Positions 53,923-64,000 of a stretch of 64,000 nucleotides of DNA are shown in pieces. Both the position numbers and the translations under genes were made by a program. The stretch is taken from positions 138,806 through 202,805 of the forward strand of contig ML976988.1 in the NCBI GenBank assembly GCA_010015675.1, in the 5' to 3' direction. The notes under the pieces are model-generated. The model was not told the DNA's origin. It did no database searches and worked only from the letters and a program-made list of their open reading frames with translations. Source of the stretch: Byssothecium circinans. Lineage: Eukaryota > Ascomycota > Dothideomycetes > Pleosporales > Massarinaceae. The first letter of the stretch is position 1. Every line of letters starts with the position of its first letter.

Positions 53923-54794
53923 TGTGAGAGTATAGAAGTTTTATAGTAATCGAAAGAATCGGACAGTGGGCGTGGTTGCGGTGGGGCGAGGACCCGTTGA
54001 GGGATGGCCCATGAGGGCAGATTATATACTTAAGGCAAGGTAATACAAACGCGAAGTGGCTTGGTAAACGTTGCTGTCATCGAACTTCGCTTAGTCATTT
54101 TACATTGTGTAAGTAAGGAAGTCTTTGGCGTAATGGTAAACACCATTGAGGTATCCTGGTATCTGCGACTCACTTGCTCCATATAATCCGTAGTATAGTA
54201 GGCTCCTGACGTTATCTGTTTCTTTCTTACACAGGCTAAGCCACCATACTGATACAACCATCTCTGATAACTCTCGACATCTGAAAGTCATGGTGTGGTT
54301 TGTAGAGTTGCGATGCATCGACCCAAAGGGTGACCGGCAATAACAGAGTCATAGACCAAAAGGAAATCCTGTTCAGTAATAGATGTACGGTATTCCGTTT
54401 GGATTCGTGTCGTACCTCAACATCCCCTTCAGCTAGCTCTTTGTAACCTTTTGACCCTTCAAATGGTCCCATAGATGAGACACTCTCATATATACGAGAC
54501 GGAATTGCTATGAGGTGAGTGCTCATCTGATGGATTGTAGGATCCTTCATCCATCGTACCTACCAGACTTACCGTATCTCGAGTCTTTGAGAGAAAACTG
54601 TGCGAGAATAAGGCAACTGAATATGCGGCTCCTTTCGCGTGCATTGGTGAAGTCATCTTAGAAGACGGGAACTAGAGAGATGCTGCGTTTCACACTAGCC
54701 GAACCGAGCCGACGCGGCTTCAACATGCCCCTCCAGCCCAATCCAGAAGTTTAAAGTCGCCTCATTTCACCAACAACCACACTACCGCGCAGCA
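53923..54794. other. Intergenic, about 870 bp
   Basis: Divergent upstream region of the split gene and HEM3. No gene. Longest frame, 104 codons on the minus strand at 54236-54550, has no recognisable features. Confidence 0.5.
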
Positions 54795-56038
54795 ATGGCA
54801 TCTGCAACAGCTTCAGACCTGCAGACGCCTTCAGAATCTGTCCCGAAGGCCACCACCACATCGGCTACCACCCAATTCGCACCCATCAATATCGGTACCC
54901 GGCGGTCAACCCTCGCTCAGATCCAAGCACGAGCGGTGGAACAAGCTTTGAAGAATGCTTTCCCAGACCGGACGTATAACATTTGTCCGGTGCTGGCACA
55001 GGGCGACAAGGACAAGATCACACCTCTGCAGCAATTGAGTCAAGGCGAGAATGCAAAGAGCTTGTGGACAGGTGAACTGGAGGGCATGCTGGAGGCGGGC
55101 GAGCTGAGCTTCATTGTGCATTGTTTGAAGGGTGAGTTAAGCTCTTACTGCACATATATGAATCATGGCTAAGGACCGAAGATATGCCCACCCAACTCCC
55201 CGAAACTCTGATGCTCGGAGCTATCCTCGAGCGCGAAGACCCCCGCGATGCACTCATCATATCGCCCCGGCTACCCAAAGATACAACCGTTGCCACGTTG
55301 CCCCATGGCTCCACCATTGGAACATCTTCCGTCCGACGAGCCGCTCAACTCCGGCGATTATACCCCCATCTCAAGTTCGATAATCTGCGGGGGAATGTCG
55401 GGACACGGTTAGGCAAACTTGACGCTGAAGATTCGCCATTCGCAGCGATCGTACTAGCAGCAGCTGGTCTGAAGAGATTGGGCATGGAGAATCGCATATC
55501 ACAGTATCTGAGTGGCGACAACGGAGGCATGTTGCACGCTGTGGGACAAGGCGCGCTGGCTCTCGAAGTCAGGAAGAACGACGAAGTAATCAAGGGAATG
55601 TTGGAGAAGATCAAATGCGAGCGAACAACGAGAGCATGTTCAGCGGAACGCGCGCTACTCCGCGCTTTAGAAGGCGGATGCAGTGTGCCGATTGGCGTGG
55701 AGACGACGTGGCGAGGAGGCAAAGGTCTTTCTGTTGGCACGCAACCGGCAAGGGACTATGACAAGCACGGCGAAGCGGTCGCTGAAGCAGAGCCAGATCT
55801 CAACGATCAGGAGCTGGTGATCAAGACGATTGTGGTTAGTGTCGACGGTACGGAGTCTGTGGAGTACGAGACAGCGCGGAAAGTGCGGTCGACGGAAGAG
55901 GCGGAGGTGCTGGGTAGAGATGTTGCGAAGATTCTGATGGAGAAGGGGGCTGACAAGATATTGGCAAAAATTCATGAGGAGAAGCAGTGGGCAGCGAAGA
56001 AGGAGTTGGAGCAAGTAACGGATGCGGGTGCATTATGA
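54795..56038 (+). CDS. hem3: Porphobilinogen deaminase (hydroxymethylbilane synthase), 397 aa
   Basis: Third enzyme of tetrapyrrole synthesis: polymerises four porphobilinogens to hydroxymethylbilane in the cytosol, using a covalent dipyrromethane cofactor. Exons 54795-55131 and 55182-56038 flank a 50-bp intron (GTGAGT...GAAG), 1,194 nt. Residues 1-30 are a Ser/Thr/Ala-rich extension, then INIGTRRSTLAQIQA. FIVHCLKDMPTQLP carries the active-site Lys-Asp pair; a Cys is seen where Ser is usual. TSSVRRAAQL, LRGNVGTRLGKLD and GQGALALEVR follow. The cofactor Cys is in LEGGCSVPIGV. The C-terminal domain (about 300-397) has a short acidic insert (AEPDLNDQEL). Somewhat longer than the usual 330-360 aa because of the N-terminus and insert. 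Confidence 0.95.
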
Positions 56039-57178
56039 GGTATCTACGGGTAGTGTCGTACATACAACCATGATGGGTCAGTCTTCCCAATCAAAATTCA
56101 ATCAATAAACATGTTTCTGTGCATTGCAGCGGTCGCTAATAACATGAGGCCGCTCGCTATTATCTATACTACTGCCAGTAAGGCTAAAGTATCCACTTGT
56201 TTCCATTAATCTCTGCCTTTACTTCACATATTCCACCCCTTGCACGAAATTCCAAAGCCCCAGTGTCAGCCTACAATCGAAGTCCGTTTGAAGCCAACAA
56301 CATGTCAGCCACTCCTGGCACCAGGTGAAGCACTCGCAAACGGCAGTACACCACAACTCATCACACGCCTTCCAGAATAATGTTGACCTTCCACTTCCAC
56401 CATTCTCTCTACCCCCAAATCCACGCCTTTCATACACATCCCACTGAACAGAGATACATTCCTCCAATCAGGACCTCTCCTCAGCATCAAACCACGTCCC
56501 CTTGATACTGTCTCCTCTCCTCTTCTCTCACTTTCAAACACCATACGAAAAGAACGCCAATGTGTTAGATCAGCTGCTACATCTACCCAGTCTGCGGGTG
56601 CGTCGCCCACTTTATCCCCGGTATTCGTCGCTGTGCGGATTTTCGACCCGGAGGCCCGGTCTGCGGCGGTCATCTCAATCTTGATATCGTGGGGATGCGA
56701 GCAGGGATTTGCAGGAGGCACTCGCAGCAGGGGCGTCAGGAGCTGAGCAGTGGTGAAGACGAGGGAGAAAATGATTCTACAAGGCGGGGCGGGAGTAGGA
56801 GGGCGGAAAGGAAAATGGAGGGTCTGGATGAATGCTTGAGAGGAGGGAGTGAGGACAAAGCTGAGAATGGTAGAATCACTCAGGGGTTCGGAGTGAGAAC
56901 GTGTACTCAACTCTTTTTTCCTTTCATCTCCTTCTTTTCCGGTGGTCCCTCAGACTAAGAAAACAGGAAGACAGAGGTCAGAAGACACTCAAGAATCCAG
57001 TAAATCCACTACAGAAACCCGAGCCGGGCACGAGATCAGCAAAGACAATATCCATTTACCACCGACCCTACCAAATCCATCCATCTCTCCCCATCCCTCA
57101 ATACTCGTAGTCAGACCCATACGCATCCTCAGCCCTCTGCACCCCGAACCCCGGGTGCCTCCCACACTCTCCATCCCA
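56039..57178. other. Intergenic, about 1.14 kb
   Basis: A 201-codon minus-strand frame (56305-56910) is Pro/Ser/Arg-rich with no domain and no splice support, so it is left out. No repeats recognised. Confidence 0.4.
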
Positions 57179-57403
57179 ATGGCCTACAGTTCTGACGAAC
57201 TCTATATGACGAGAAGAATCACCCCGACACCTACGGATAGGGAAGATTTTCGCAATGCATCTGCATTGCGGATATTTGAGGACTTCGATATAGCACATGT
57301 TGATATGGTGGTTTGGCTTACGCGCGAACGGGAGGGGGACGATCGAGGGCGGTATGGGATGTTCGGCTTATTGCAAGGACTTGTGCGGTGGAGAAGGGAG
57401 TGA
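57179..57403 (+). CDS. Possible small acidic/basic protein, 74 aa
   Basis: Unrecognised. ATG at 57179 in fair context (CCAATGGCC). Contains ALRIFEDFDIAHVDMVVWLT, then REREGDDRGRYGMFGLLQGL, a plausible amphipathic-helix composition rather than random sequence. No signal peptide. The frame is open far upstream, so the start is uncertain. Could be spurious. Confidence 0.25.
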   Translation: MAYSSDELYMTRRITPTPTDREDFRNASALRIFEDFDIAHVDMVVWLTREREGDDRGRYGMFGLLQGLVRWRRE

Positions 57404-57709
57404 AGGGACGGTTGGATGGAAGGGATTGGAGTGGGTGAGGCATTTATGAGGATGGTTGGTTGGGTGTTGGTGGTGGGCGTTTGTTCTCTCGCTGTCGGCC
57501 CCCGACGTGTAGAGATGACGAGTGCTGATGCAATCACCCAGTGAACGACGCATATGTGCCAGCAGAGTAAGTTTCTCCATGGTTATCGACTTGAGTGAAG
57601 TGGAGGTATGCTGAGTTGTAAGAGGCGAAGTTACTGGCTTACGAGATAGAGTTTTCAAAACACATCTGCGAGTTCATTTACAGTACTTAGTCAAACATTT
57701 TGTAAGAGT
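57404..57709. other. Intergenic, about 300 bp
   Basis: Nothing recognised. Confidence 0.5.
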
Positions 57710-58393
57710 TTACCATGCCTCGACTATGATTGCATGGAGCTGTATCCAAAAACCGAATATCGCATTAATTGAACTGTGAGTCCCATCCAATGTAGTGTAC
57801 ATTTTCCAGGAGACTTTAGCAGCGCTTCTTGCATACATGCTTACTCTTTCACCCCCTATCATCAATACAAGAATATCACCACAAGTCGAAACCTCGTCAG
57901 CATGAACAACAACAACAGTTATCTTTTGGATCCGGGCAGACAATTGTGTGGGAGCGGCTGTGACGCTATCCTCGAATCCGCGAGCAAGGAGTGCAGTATA
58001 CGGGATGAAGCTATTCGATCCTTCTAGGGGTTTTAGGTAGGTAGTGAACGAAGAGACTGGAGGTTGCGAAGAGATGATTGTGTAGTGCGCAAGTATTTGT
58101 AGGTCTGTGAGACTGATGCCGTACCCGAATCGTGTGGTTGATGGGGGAGAAGAGCGGGTGGGCGTATTAGAGTGAATGGTTTGGAGAGGTTGTTGGATTT
58201 GGATAATTGGATTTGTCGGAGTACACAGATATAGTGAGCGCGGAGAGGTAAGTGATGAGATTGTGAGATGCTTGAAACGTCGAATGGGCGGGGAAGGACA
58301 TTCGGATATGAGAAGAACTTGGTGCAGATATTTCGAGTCTTTAGGGAAAACATGGGCTGGATCTCTGTGTGGCGATAGAGTGAGTGTGTGCAT
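57710..58393 (-). CDS. Possible hypothetical protein, 227 aa
   Basis: Unrecognised. ATG at 58391-58393. The first 95 residues are Pro/Ser/Thr-rich and look low-complexity. The second half is more protein-like (GISLTDLQILAHYTIISSQ, IQKITVVVVHADEV, DILVLMIGGERVSMYA). No introns, signal peptide or domain hallmarks. Codon composition is weak evidence only, so it may be a chance frame in gene-poor DNA. Confidence 0.28.
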   Translation of the reverse strand: MHTLTLSPHRDPAHVFPKDSKYLHQVLLISECPSPPIRRFKHLTISSLTSPRSLYLCTPTNPIIQIQQPLQTIHSNTPTRSSPPSTTRFGYGISLTDLQILAHYTIISSQPPVSSFTTYLKPLEGSNSFIPYTALLARGFEDSVTAAPTQLSARIQKITVVVVHADEVSTCGDILVLMIGGERVSMYARSAAKVSWKMYTTLDGTHSSINAIFGFWIQLHAIIVEAW

Positions 58394-61300
58394 CGCATTG
58401 CTACAATCCTGATCCCCTCACCCTTTGTAACTTTGACACGGGTATACAGTACATATTTTACGACCAGGCTTTGTGCACAAGGAGTTTTACAGCTAGCTGT
58501 TATCCAGTACCATACTTCCGCCAATGTCCCCCTTATCAAGCTTCGGTGGCGTTGTCACGACGAGTTTCGAGATCGTAGACTTATTAAAGAAGATGAGAGA
58601 GCAGTTTCACGTCGCTCTTACGGCTCGTGTGGACGTTAAGGTACACATATCGTCTGCTTGTGGCAGATTGCATTAGCCATGTTCAAGAGCGTCTATGAGT
58701 ATGAAAGTTAACTCGCACAAATCCAAGGGAGAGGCAACCTAGAGAAAGCAAACCCCAAGACGCCTGCGAGCTCAACAGCTACCTCGGCATCTTGTTTCAA
58801 CAACGACTCAGTTGCACGAAATCGAGATCACGGTCTCTTTTGCCACTCGAGCTTCCAAGATGGCGAAATACTAAGCCGTGCGAAGAAAGACCAGAATTCA
58901 AAAGTGAGGCCAACTTGGGGCTTCGATCTGCAAAAAGGGATGTTATGTAGGACTAGGCACTGGGATAGCCTTGCCACAATCTATAGTAGGTACTAGGTAA
59001 CGAGCTGACATGCCGTCCTCGAATGTTGGAGGTTTTCCGACAAAAAGAAGCGGGTGAGTGGCGATCATGGTCTATAGCAAGGCCAGACACCAACACCCGC
59101 AGGAGATCCCTCACCATGTCAACAATAATGATGACAGGCCCGGGATGTATCGCAGACCCTGCGCTCATCAATCATCTAAGGACTATGTCCACTGTAAGGA
59201 AGGCTGCCCTCCTCTACCCTACCCAGGTACTCACCAACATCCACGACGCTGAGCACTCACTCATCCACATCCGCATCAATTGCATTCCCAAGGAAAAGCC
59301 AAACCAGCCCAACTCAATTCCCCAACACATAATCATACCTATCGCAGCACAACATCACTGCACCCACCCGTGAAGCTACTTCCCCGCCCATCTCAACCCA
59401 CCGCATGACATGCTGCCCAACCGACGCCAACGGCGACGACCCCTCACTGCCCAGCCCCAGCTCCCAGCCCAGCGCAGTGGGCACAGCGGCCACATCATCG
59501 CCGCTCGCCCCCAGGCTCCCCGCGGGACGATCCCCAGGCCCACCCTGCTCCCGCGGCGCTTTTTGACTGAGGCAATGCCGTACTGTACAACGCATCGCCT
59601 CGTCCATCGCCATCGCCATCGCACCTTTGGGTGTCACAATGTCGTGTCTGCAGTATCCCCACGCCCCGTTTGGTTCCGCAGACTTCCTACAGGTGGGCCG
59701 CTTGCATCTGGAGCTGCACGGAACGTACGATGCATCGTACTGTAGAATAATGGAGAGGTATAGTGTGGATTGTGATTATGATTGTTAGTTCATGTAGCTT
59801 TTATTGGTTTGACTAAAGGCCAAGAGGGTATTGGCAATACCGACGACGAGATTAATGAGAGATGGTGTTGAGGGGATGGGCGGATGAAGAGGGGAGGTAG
59901 TGTTGGGTGTGCAAGGCGGAGCACACGTTGGGAGCTTGAAGGAGTTAGACGGGAAGATGGGAATGGGTGACTGTAAAGTATATCCTTCGCTGGTTATTGA
60001 GATACGGTACTTTTGTGCTGGGCAGGCGCTTTGGGAACCTTATATTGCGGTAGGGAGACGGTTACCCAACGCTGCTAGCAGAGAGAATGAATGAGAATAT
60101 CTTTTTGACGCATCAATACTAGATACAGACGTAAATATATTATGTGCCCGGTGTGGGGTATCGGCGAGACACTGCAGTTCGGCGATCAACAGGGAAGTTA
60201 CAGTATGGGACAACTGAGGTCCCTTCCGATGCCCAAAGATGGCCACCAAGTGCTGGCATCAATTCCTTTGATCCGAAGAAGTAAAAACTAAAGCAGGGCA
60301 CATGTTCGAAAGCCGAGACACGAAACCTGTCCTTTTTTCTGCCTTCAGTACCTCAGCCCTTTCTTGATCGGATGGATGGGAACGAACGGAACGAGTTCCC
60401 TTAATCACCTTCTGCAACAAGCTTGCCCCCAGGACAAGTCACACCATCCAGACCAACAATTAACAAGTAGCGAATCTGCCACTCAAACCCAATCCACACT
60501 TGACATGTCTGACTGACCAGCGCATCGACGAAGGTATCTGCAATAATAGTACTCGCCCAGAGGCCCTCACGTCAGTGTCGCACCAAACATCAATTCTTTG
60601 GAATACCTTCATTCCATTCGGCCCACCGACGCTTCCATGTCAAAGCAACTAAACGCCAACTGCCATTTTTTTGAGTTTTTTGACATGCGGCCGTTGGTCG
60701 CGCAAGAAAAGATCCTTGATCCAGACAAGCCCGGGTTGCCGGCAGACAGGGGAGCCGTTGATTTGTGTTTGTGACGGTGGCGCTGTTTATGCGCGGGAGA
60801 GGGTTGAAACAGAGGCGCTATAAGGAGCTAGAACGCGGTCGCGCGGTTGACGGGTGTGGTGAAACCTTCTATTTGGGCTTCTTGCTTTGGGGAGGCCCGC
60901 GACGAGGGACTGTAACGGTCATGTCAGGAATCGTCTGTGCATTTTCGGGTTGTGACTGCTGCTACGATGTCGGATGTCGTGATCGAGGCTTGTAACTTTT
61001 GTTGTTGCTTGCGGTCGCGGAATTTGTAAGGTGAGGTTGGCACTCCGCACTACGCGGGGAATAATGGTCAGTCGATCTCGGACGTGAGGAAAACGGACTT
61101 CTGTTTTGCGCCAGCAGTGCGGTAATCGTGAAGGCTCAGGTAGTTGTGTTATACACGGAACGTTTTCACAAAAGGTCAGCTCGGTACCAGAGACCTTCGC
61201 CGTGGGATAAAGGCAATCCCATCAATGCTATAACACCGCGTTGGGAGAGTGATACAACGCTACACGAGCCACGCGAGGGTGTGGTCGACACGCATTCGCA

Positions 61301-64000
61301 ATAATTCTCGTGGGGTTTCAATCGAATCCCAACGGTCTGGTCGAGGAATGCACAATGCCTTCTCGACCGTGAAGGCGTCCAGTCTAGAATCCGAGAGCTC
61401 ATGTGCAGTCCTTGTGAGACGATCTGTGTAGCGCTTCACCACTCAATAATCTATTAATTCCATCTTCCACCTGACCGACTGGTGTGTGTGGGTATCTATT
61501 GGCGCAAGAAGCGCCGGTGCTGCACGCAGCCTTGGTATGCGTCCACTCTGGCGGTGTGTAGCAATTAACGCATGAAACTGGGCAGCTCGAAAGGAAGGTC
61601 GAGAGAAGGCTTCCAGGCGCCCTAACAAATCGGTGCAGAGGGCGTTATGTGAAATGAAACAACGCTGCAGAGCATGTGGTGAGGTGTGGTATCGGATACA
61701 GACACAAGAAGAGAATAATAGATTAGCAGTCAGTCGTGGTAGCAAAAGGGTGGGTAGCGAGATGAAAAGGACATGGGCGAGTAGGGCTGACCTAACACGA
61801 CTCGCGCGTGGAGCCTACTGTGCTGTGACCAACGCTAGTATCACAGACCACGTCGTCGACATGCCTCCGACGTCGACTGATGGTGGACTGCATTGACTGT
61901 TGCCATTGTGACGAAACTTGCCTTCAAATTGGAGTTTGCGTGAACGTGTCGTCATGCTTCGAGAAGGAGTTGTTCGTTCCGCGGCCTGGTTTTGGCAGCG
62001 AATACGAGAGTGAGAGACTTGATTCCCGCGATGGATGACCCGTGCCTGCAGCCGACTATGTGCTGCATCTCCAGCAGAAGGCGCGGGCCGTACACGAACG
62101 AGCGGAACGAATATGAGGGTATCAGCTGGTGGCCGCAATCGAGACCTCCTTTACTCTGCATGTCGTGCTTGGCGGTGGTCTGCAACTCTGCGGGCATGGG
62201 TACCGGTAGCTGGGTATCTATTCTGTTGTGATACTGCAGGTTGGGGGCTGATGTGTGAAAGTGGCGAATAGACGAGACGATGATTGCTGAAAGTGTATTG
62301 AATACGCGCATTACGGCATAACTAATGACTATCGGGGCTGAAGTGAAGACCGTGAGGGTTGCATCTTCAATTTATTCAAAGTTTGGGGACGTGATGGAGC
62401 TCGTCGGAGGTGTTGCCGTACTAGTGCTTGGCGAGTGTAACGTAGATGTGCGCTCTCCTTTTCTTTTGATTCCTTCGAGCACGTGAAGTTGCATCTGCCG
62501 GACGAGCGCATTTGCTGCGAAATTTAGTTGGTGGAGCGAGCTGAGGTCGGTTGCTATTCTGAGTCCGCGTCTATTGCTGATGGAGAAGGAGAAGAACACT
62601 TTGCTGCATGTGACATGTCGTGTGTACGAGGTCACGGGACGAGCTGCAAGTGCGAACAGCGGCTCTGTGTAATAATAATAGCTAGCGATCCTGATCTCCA
62701 AGTGGAAGCAACGGGCATCGTGTTCACAGCCACGCCAAGATCTTTACTGACTTTGAAGAATTGAATGCTGGTTTGATATGCCACGTCAGCTCTCAGCCGC
62801 CAAAGGGCCACAGGAAATTAATTGCTTCGCGGCTCAACCGGACGTAGCTCTTCGCTCAGTAAGTAATTTGCCGATACTGTGACGATTGTTGCCGCATAGG
62901 ATCGCTTTCCAATTTTCTGAGTTGTATTGTCGGAATTGACTCCTCCAAAGCGACAAGTGGTTTCTATTTTCTTCGCACACAGCATGACAGTTGACAATCC
63001 GCATGTTCTCGAGATCCTATGTATCCACACGTCCCCACAGATCCACGCCTGCCATGTTTGAAGTGCGCGATGCGATGCCCAACAGTGGCCAGTGCAGTCT
63101 TTCATAGTCAGGGCGGAAGGATGACACGGCTGACGACCCGACAGTCTGGTTCCGCCTCCTGAAATACCACGACAGCCAATCACAAAAATGACGGGGCGAG
63201 TTCAAGACAGGCGTGGAACTGTCCGCCAGCCGAAGCTCCATCAGGATAAAGGGCCGAGCATGTCGGATCAGCGCGCTGCAGCTGACATCATGGAGGCAGA
63301 AGAATCTGAGATGTGGTGCGCGGAAGCTGCAGACATCAGCCCATGTCGAACCCCTCCACTCAATTCCCGCGCGAATCATCGAAGCGAGCAGCCATCTCCA
63401 CTGACCCGGACAATGCGGCAAGCCAGGCTGTCCCTGCCATTGCGTTTTGATATTGACTGGGATACGTCTTATTGCCGCGATAAAAGCCGGCAGAAGCAAA
63501 AGAGAAGGCTTCGTCGAATCAGCACTGCGGCTCGGGCGACCAAAACAACGCTTATGCAGAGGCGTTGAATTCTGAGTGCTCGGCTAGAGAAGCAGCGCCA
63601 TCATGCCATGAGGATTTCAAAGCAGCGACCGAGGTCTTGATGTCCAGACTGCAGAGAGCAAGGCGGAGATGTGATGGGAGTTGGAACTCGTTGATGTCGC
63701 TGCATGTGGATTCGGATCGTCACGCTCGTTTCAATCGTTGTCAGGCGATTGCCGGCCCTGGTCCAGCAGCCGACGCCTGTGGGTATCTGTGAGGAATCAG
63801 GACGATGGATCATGGCCTGCGCCCTCCCAGGTCGAAGGGCAGCAACCCTCGAGGGCGCGCGGGAAGCATGGTCGAGGGGCCCTGGGACGATCTCCAACGC
63901 CTGTCGCGAGTTGAGGCCTACGAACAGCTTGTTCCAACGTGCTGTCTTCCCTCAACCAGGTCAAAGGAAGACATCAAGGACAGCGGTGAGTTTGTGCGAA
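58394..64000. other. Gene-poor right end, about 5.6 kb
   Basis: No frame exceeds about 160 codons and none carries a recognisable domain or a good intron pair. Frames on opposite strands overlap heavily (59314-59745, 61815-62311, 63017-63570), typical of chance ORFs in moderately GC-rich DNA. No inverted repeats, long tandem repeats or RNA genes recognised. A protein gene with many short exons cannot be excluded. Confidence 0.5.

Noticed and set aside
59314..59637. 107-codon minus-strand frame with Gly/Glu-rich segments
   Set aside because: No domain, no splice support, overlapped by an equally long frame on the other strand.

Overview
The window looks like chromosomal DNA of a filamentous ascomycete (Pezizomycotina; the class is not resolved). 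Almost every gene I could model has 45-80 bp introns with GT(A/G)xGT donors, CT(A/G)A(C/T) branch sites and YAG acceptors. The single-copy genes are typical of fungal nuclei. Both DNA transposons carry premature stops of the kind left by repeat-induced point mutation (RIP). No tRNA, rRNA, CRISPR or bacterial operon signal was seen.

Layout, left to right. 0-5 kb: the 5' part of a GT90 (CAP10-like) glycosyltransferase gene, a 90-bp direct repeat, an unknown 256-aa protein and a secreted-looking protein with weak Hsp70/actin-fold resemblance. 5.3-10.3 kb: a P4-ATPase lipid flippase. 11.2-13.2 kb: a decayed gene of a fungal family of unknown function. 14.6-23.8 kb: TEL1 (ATM-type kinase, 2,964 aa), divergent from NUP192 (24.2-29.3 kb). 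30-32.7 kb: an MDR oxidoreductase, then the glycine cleavage H protein and mitoribosomal protein bS6m in divergent orientation. 33.4-34.8 kb: a 44-aa Cys-rich micro-gene and a small protein kinase. 35.8-38.9 kb: a complete hAT transposon with a perfect 8-bp target duplication and six in-frame stops. 39.3-50.3 kb: a three-gene cluster of the fungal NLR/heterokaryon-incompatibility type. 51.5-53.9 kb: a gene cut in two by a Tc1/mariner element. 54.8-56.0 kb: HEM3 (porphobilinogen deaminase). 56-64 kb: gene-poor DNA.

The most interesting part is 39.3-50.3 kb. The gene at 39338-42052 (minus) joins the front of an alpha/beta-hydrolase NLR to the back of a subtilase. The gene starting at 43861 (plus) joins the ankyrin front of the same subtilase family to the back of the hydrolase NLR. 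Both chimeras are explained by one inversion of about 3.8 kb (about 41451-45224), with CGT at both joins. One breakpoint lies just after an intron donor (GTACGT) and the other just before the matching branch site and acceptor. The inversion exchanged the 5' halves of two neighbouring immune-type genes.

All three genes of this cluster, and the family gene at 11.2-13.2 kb, carry in-frame stops or one-base frameshifts. About 20 kb of housekeeping coding sequence in the same window carries none, so the lesions look like local decay or rapid turnover rather than poor base calling.
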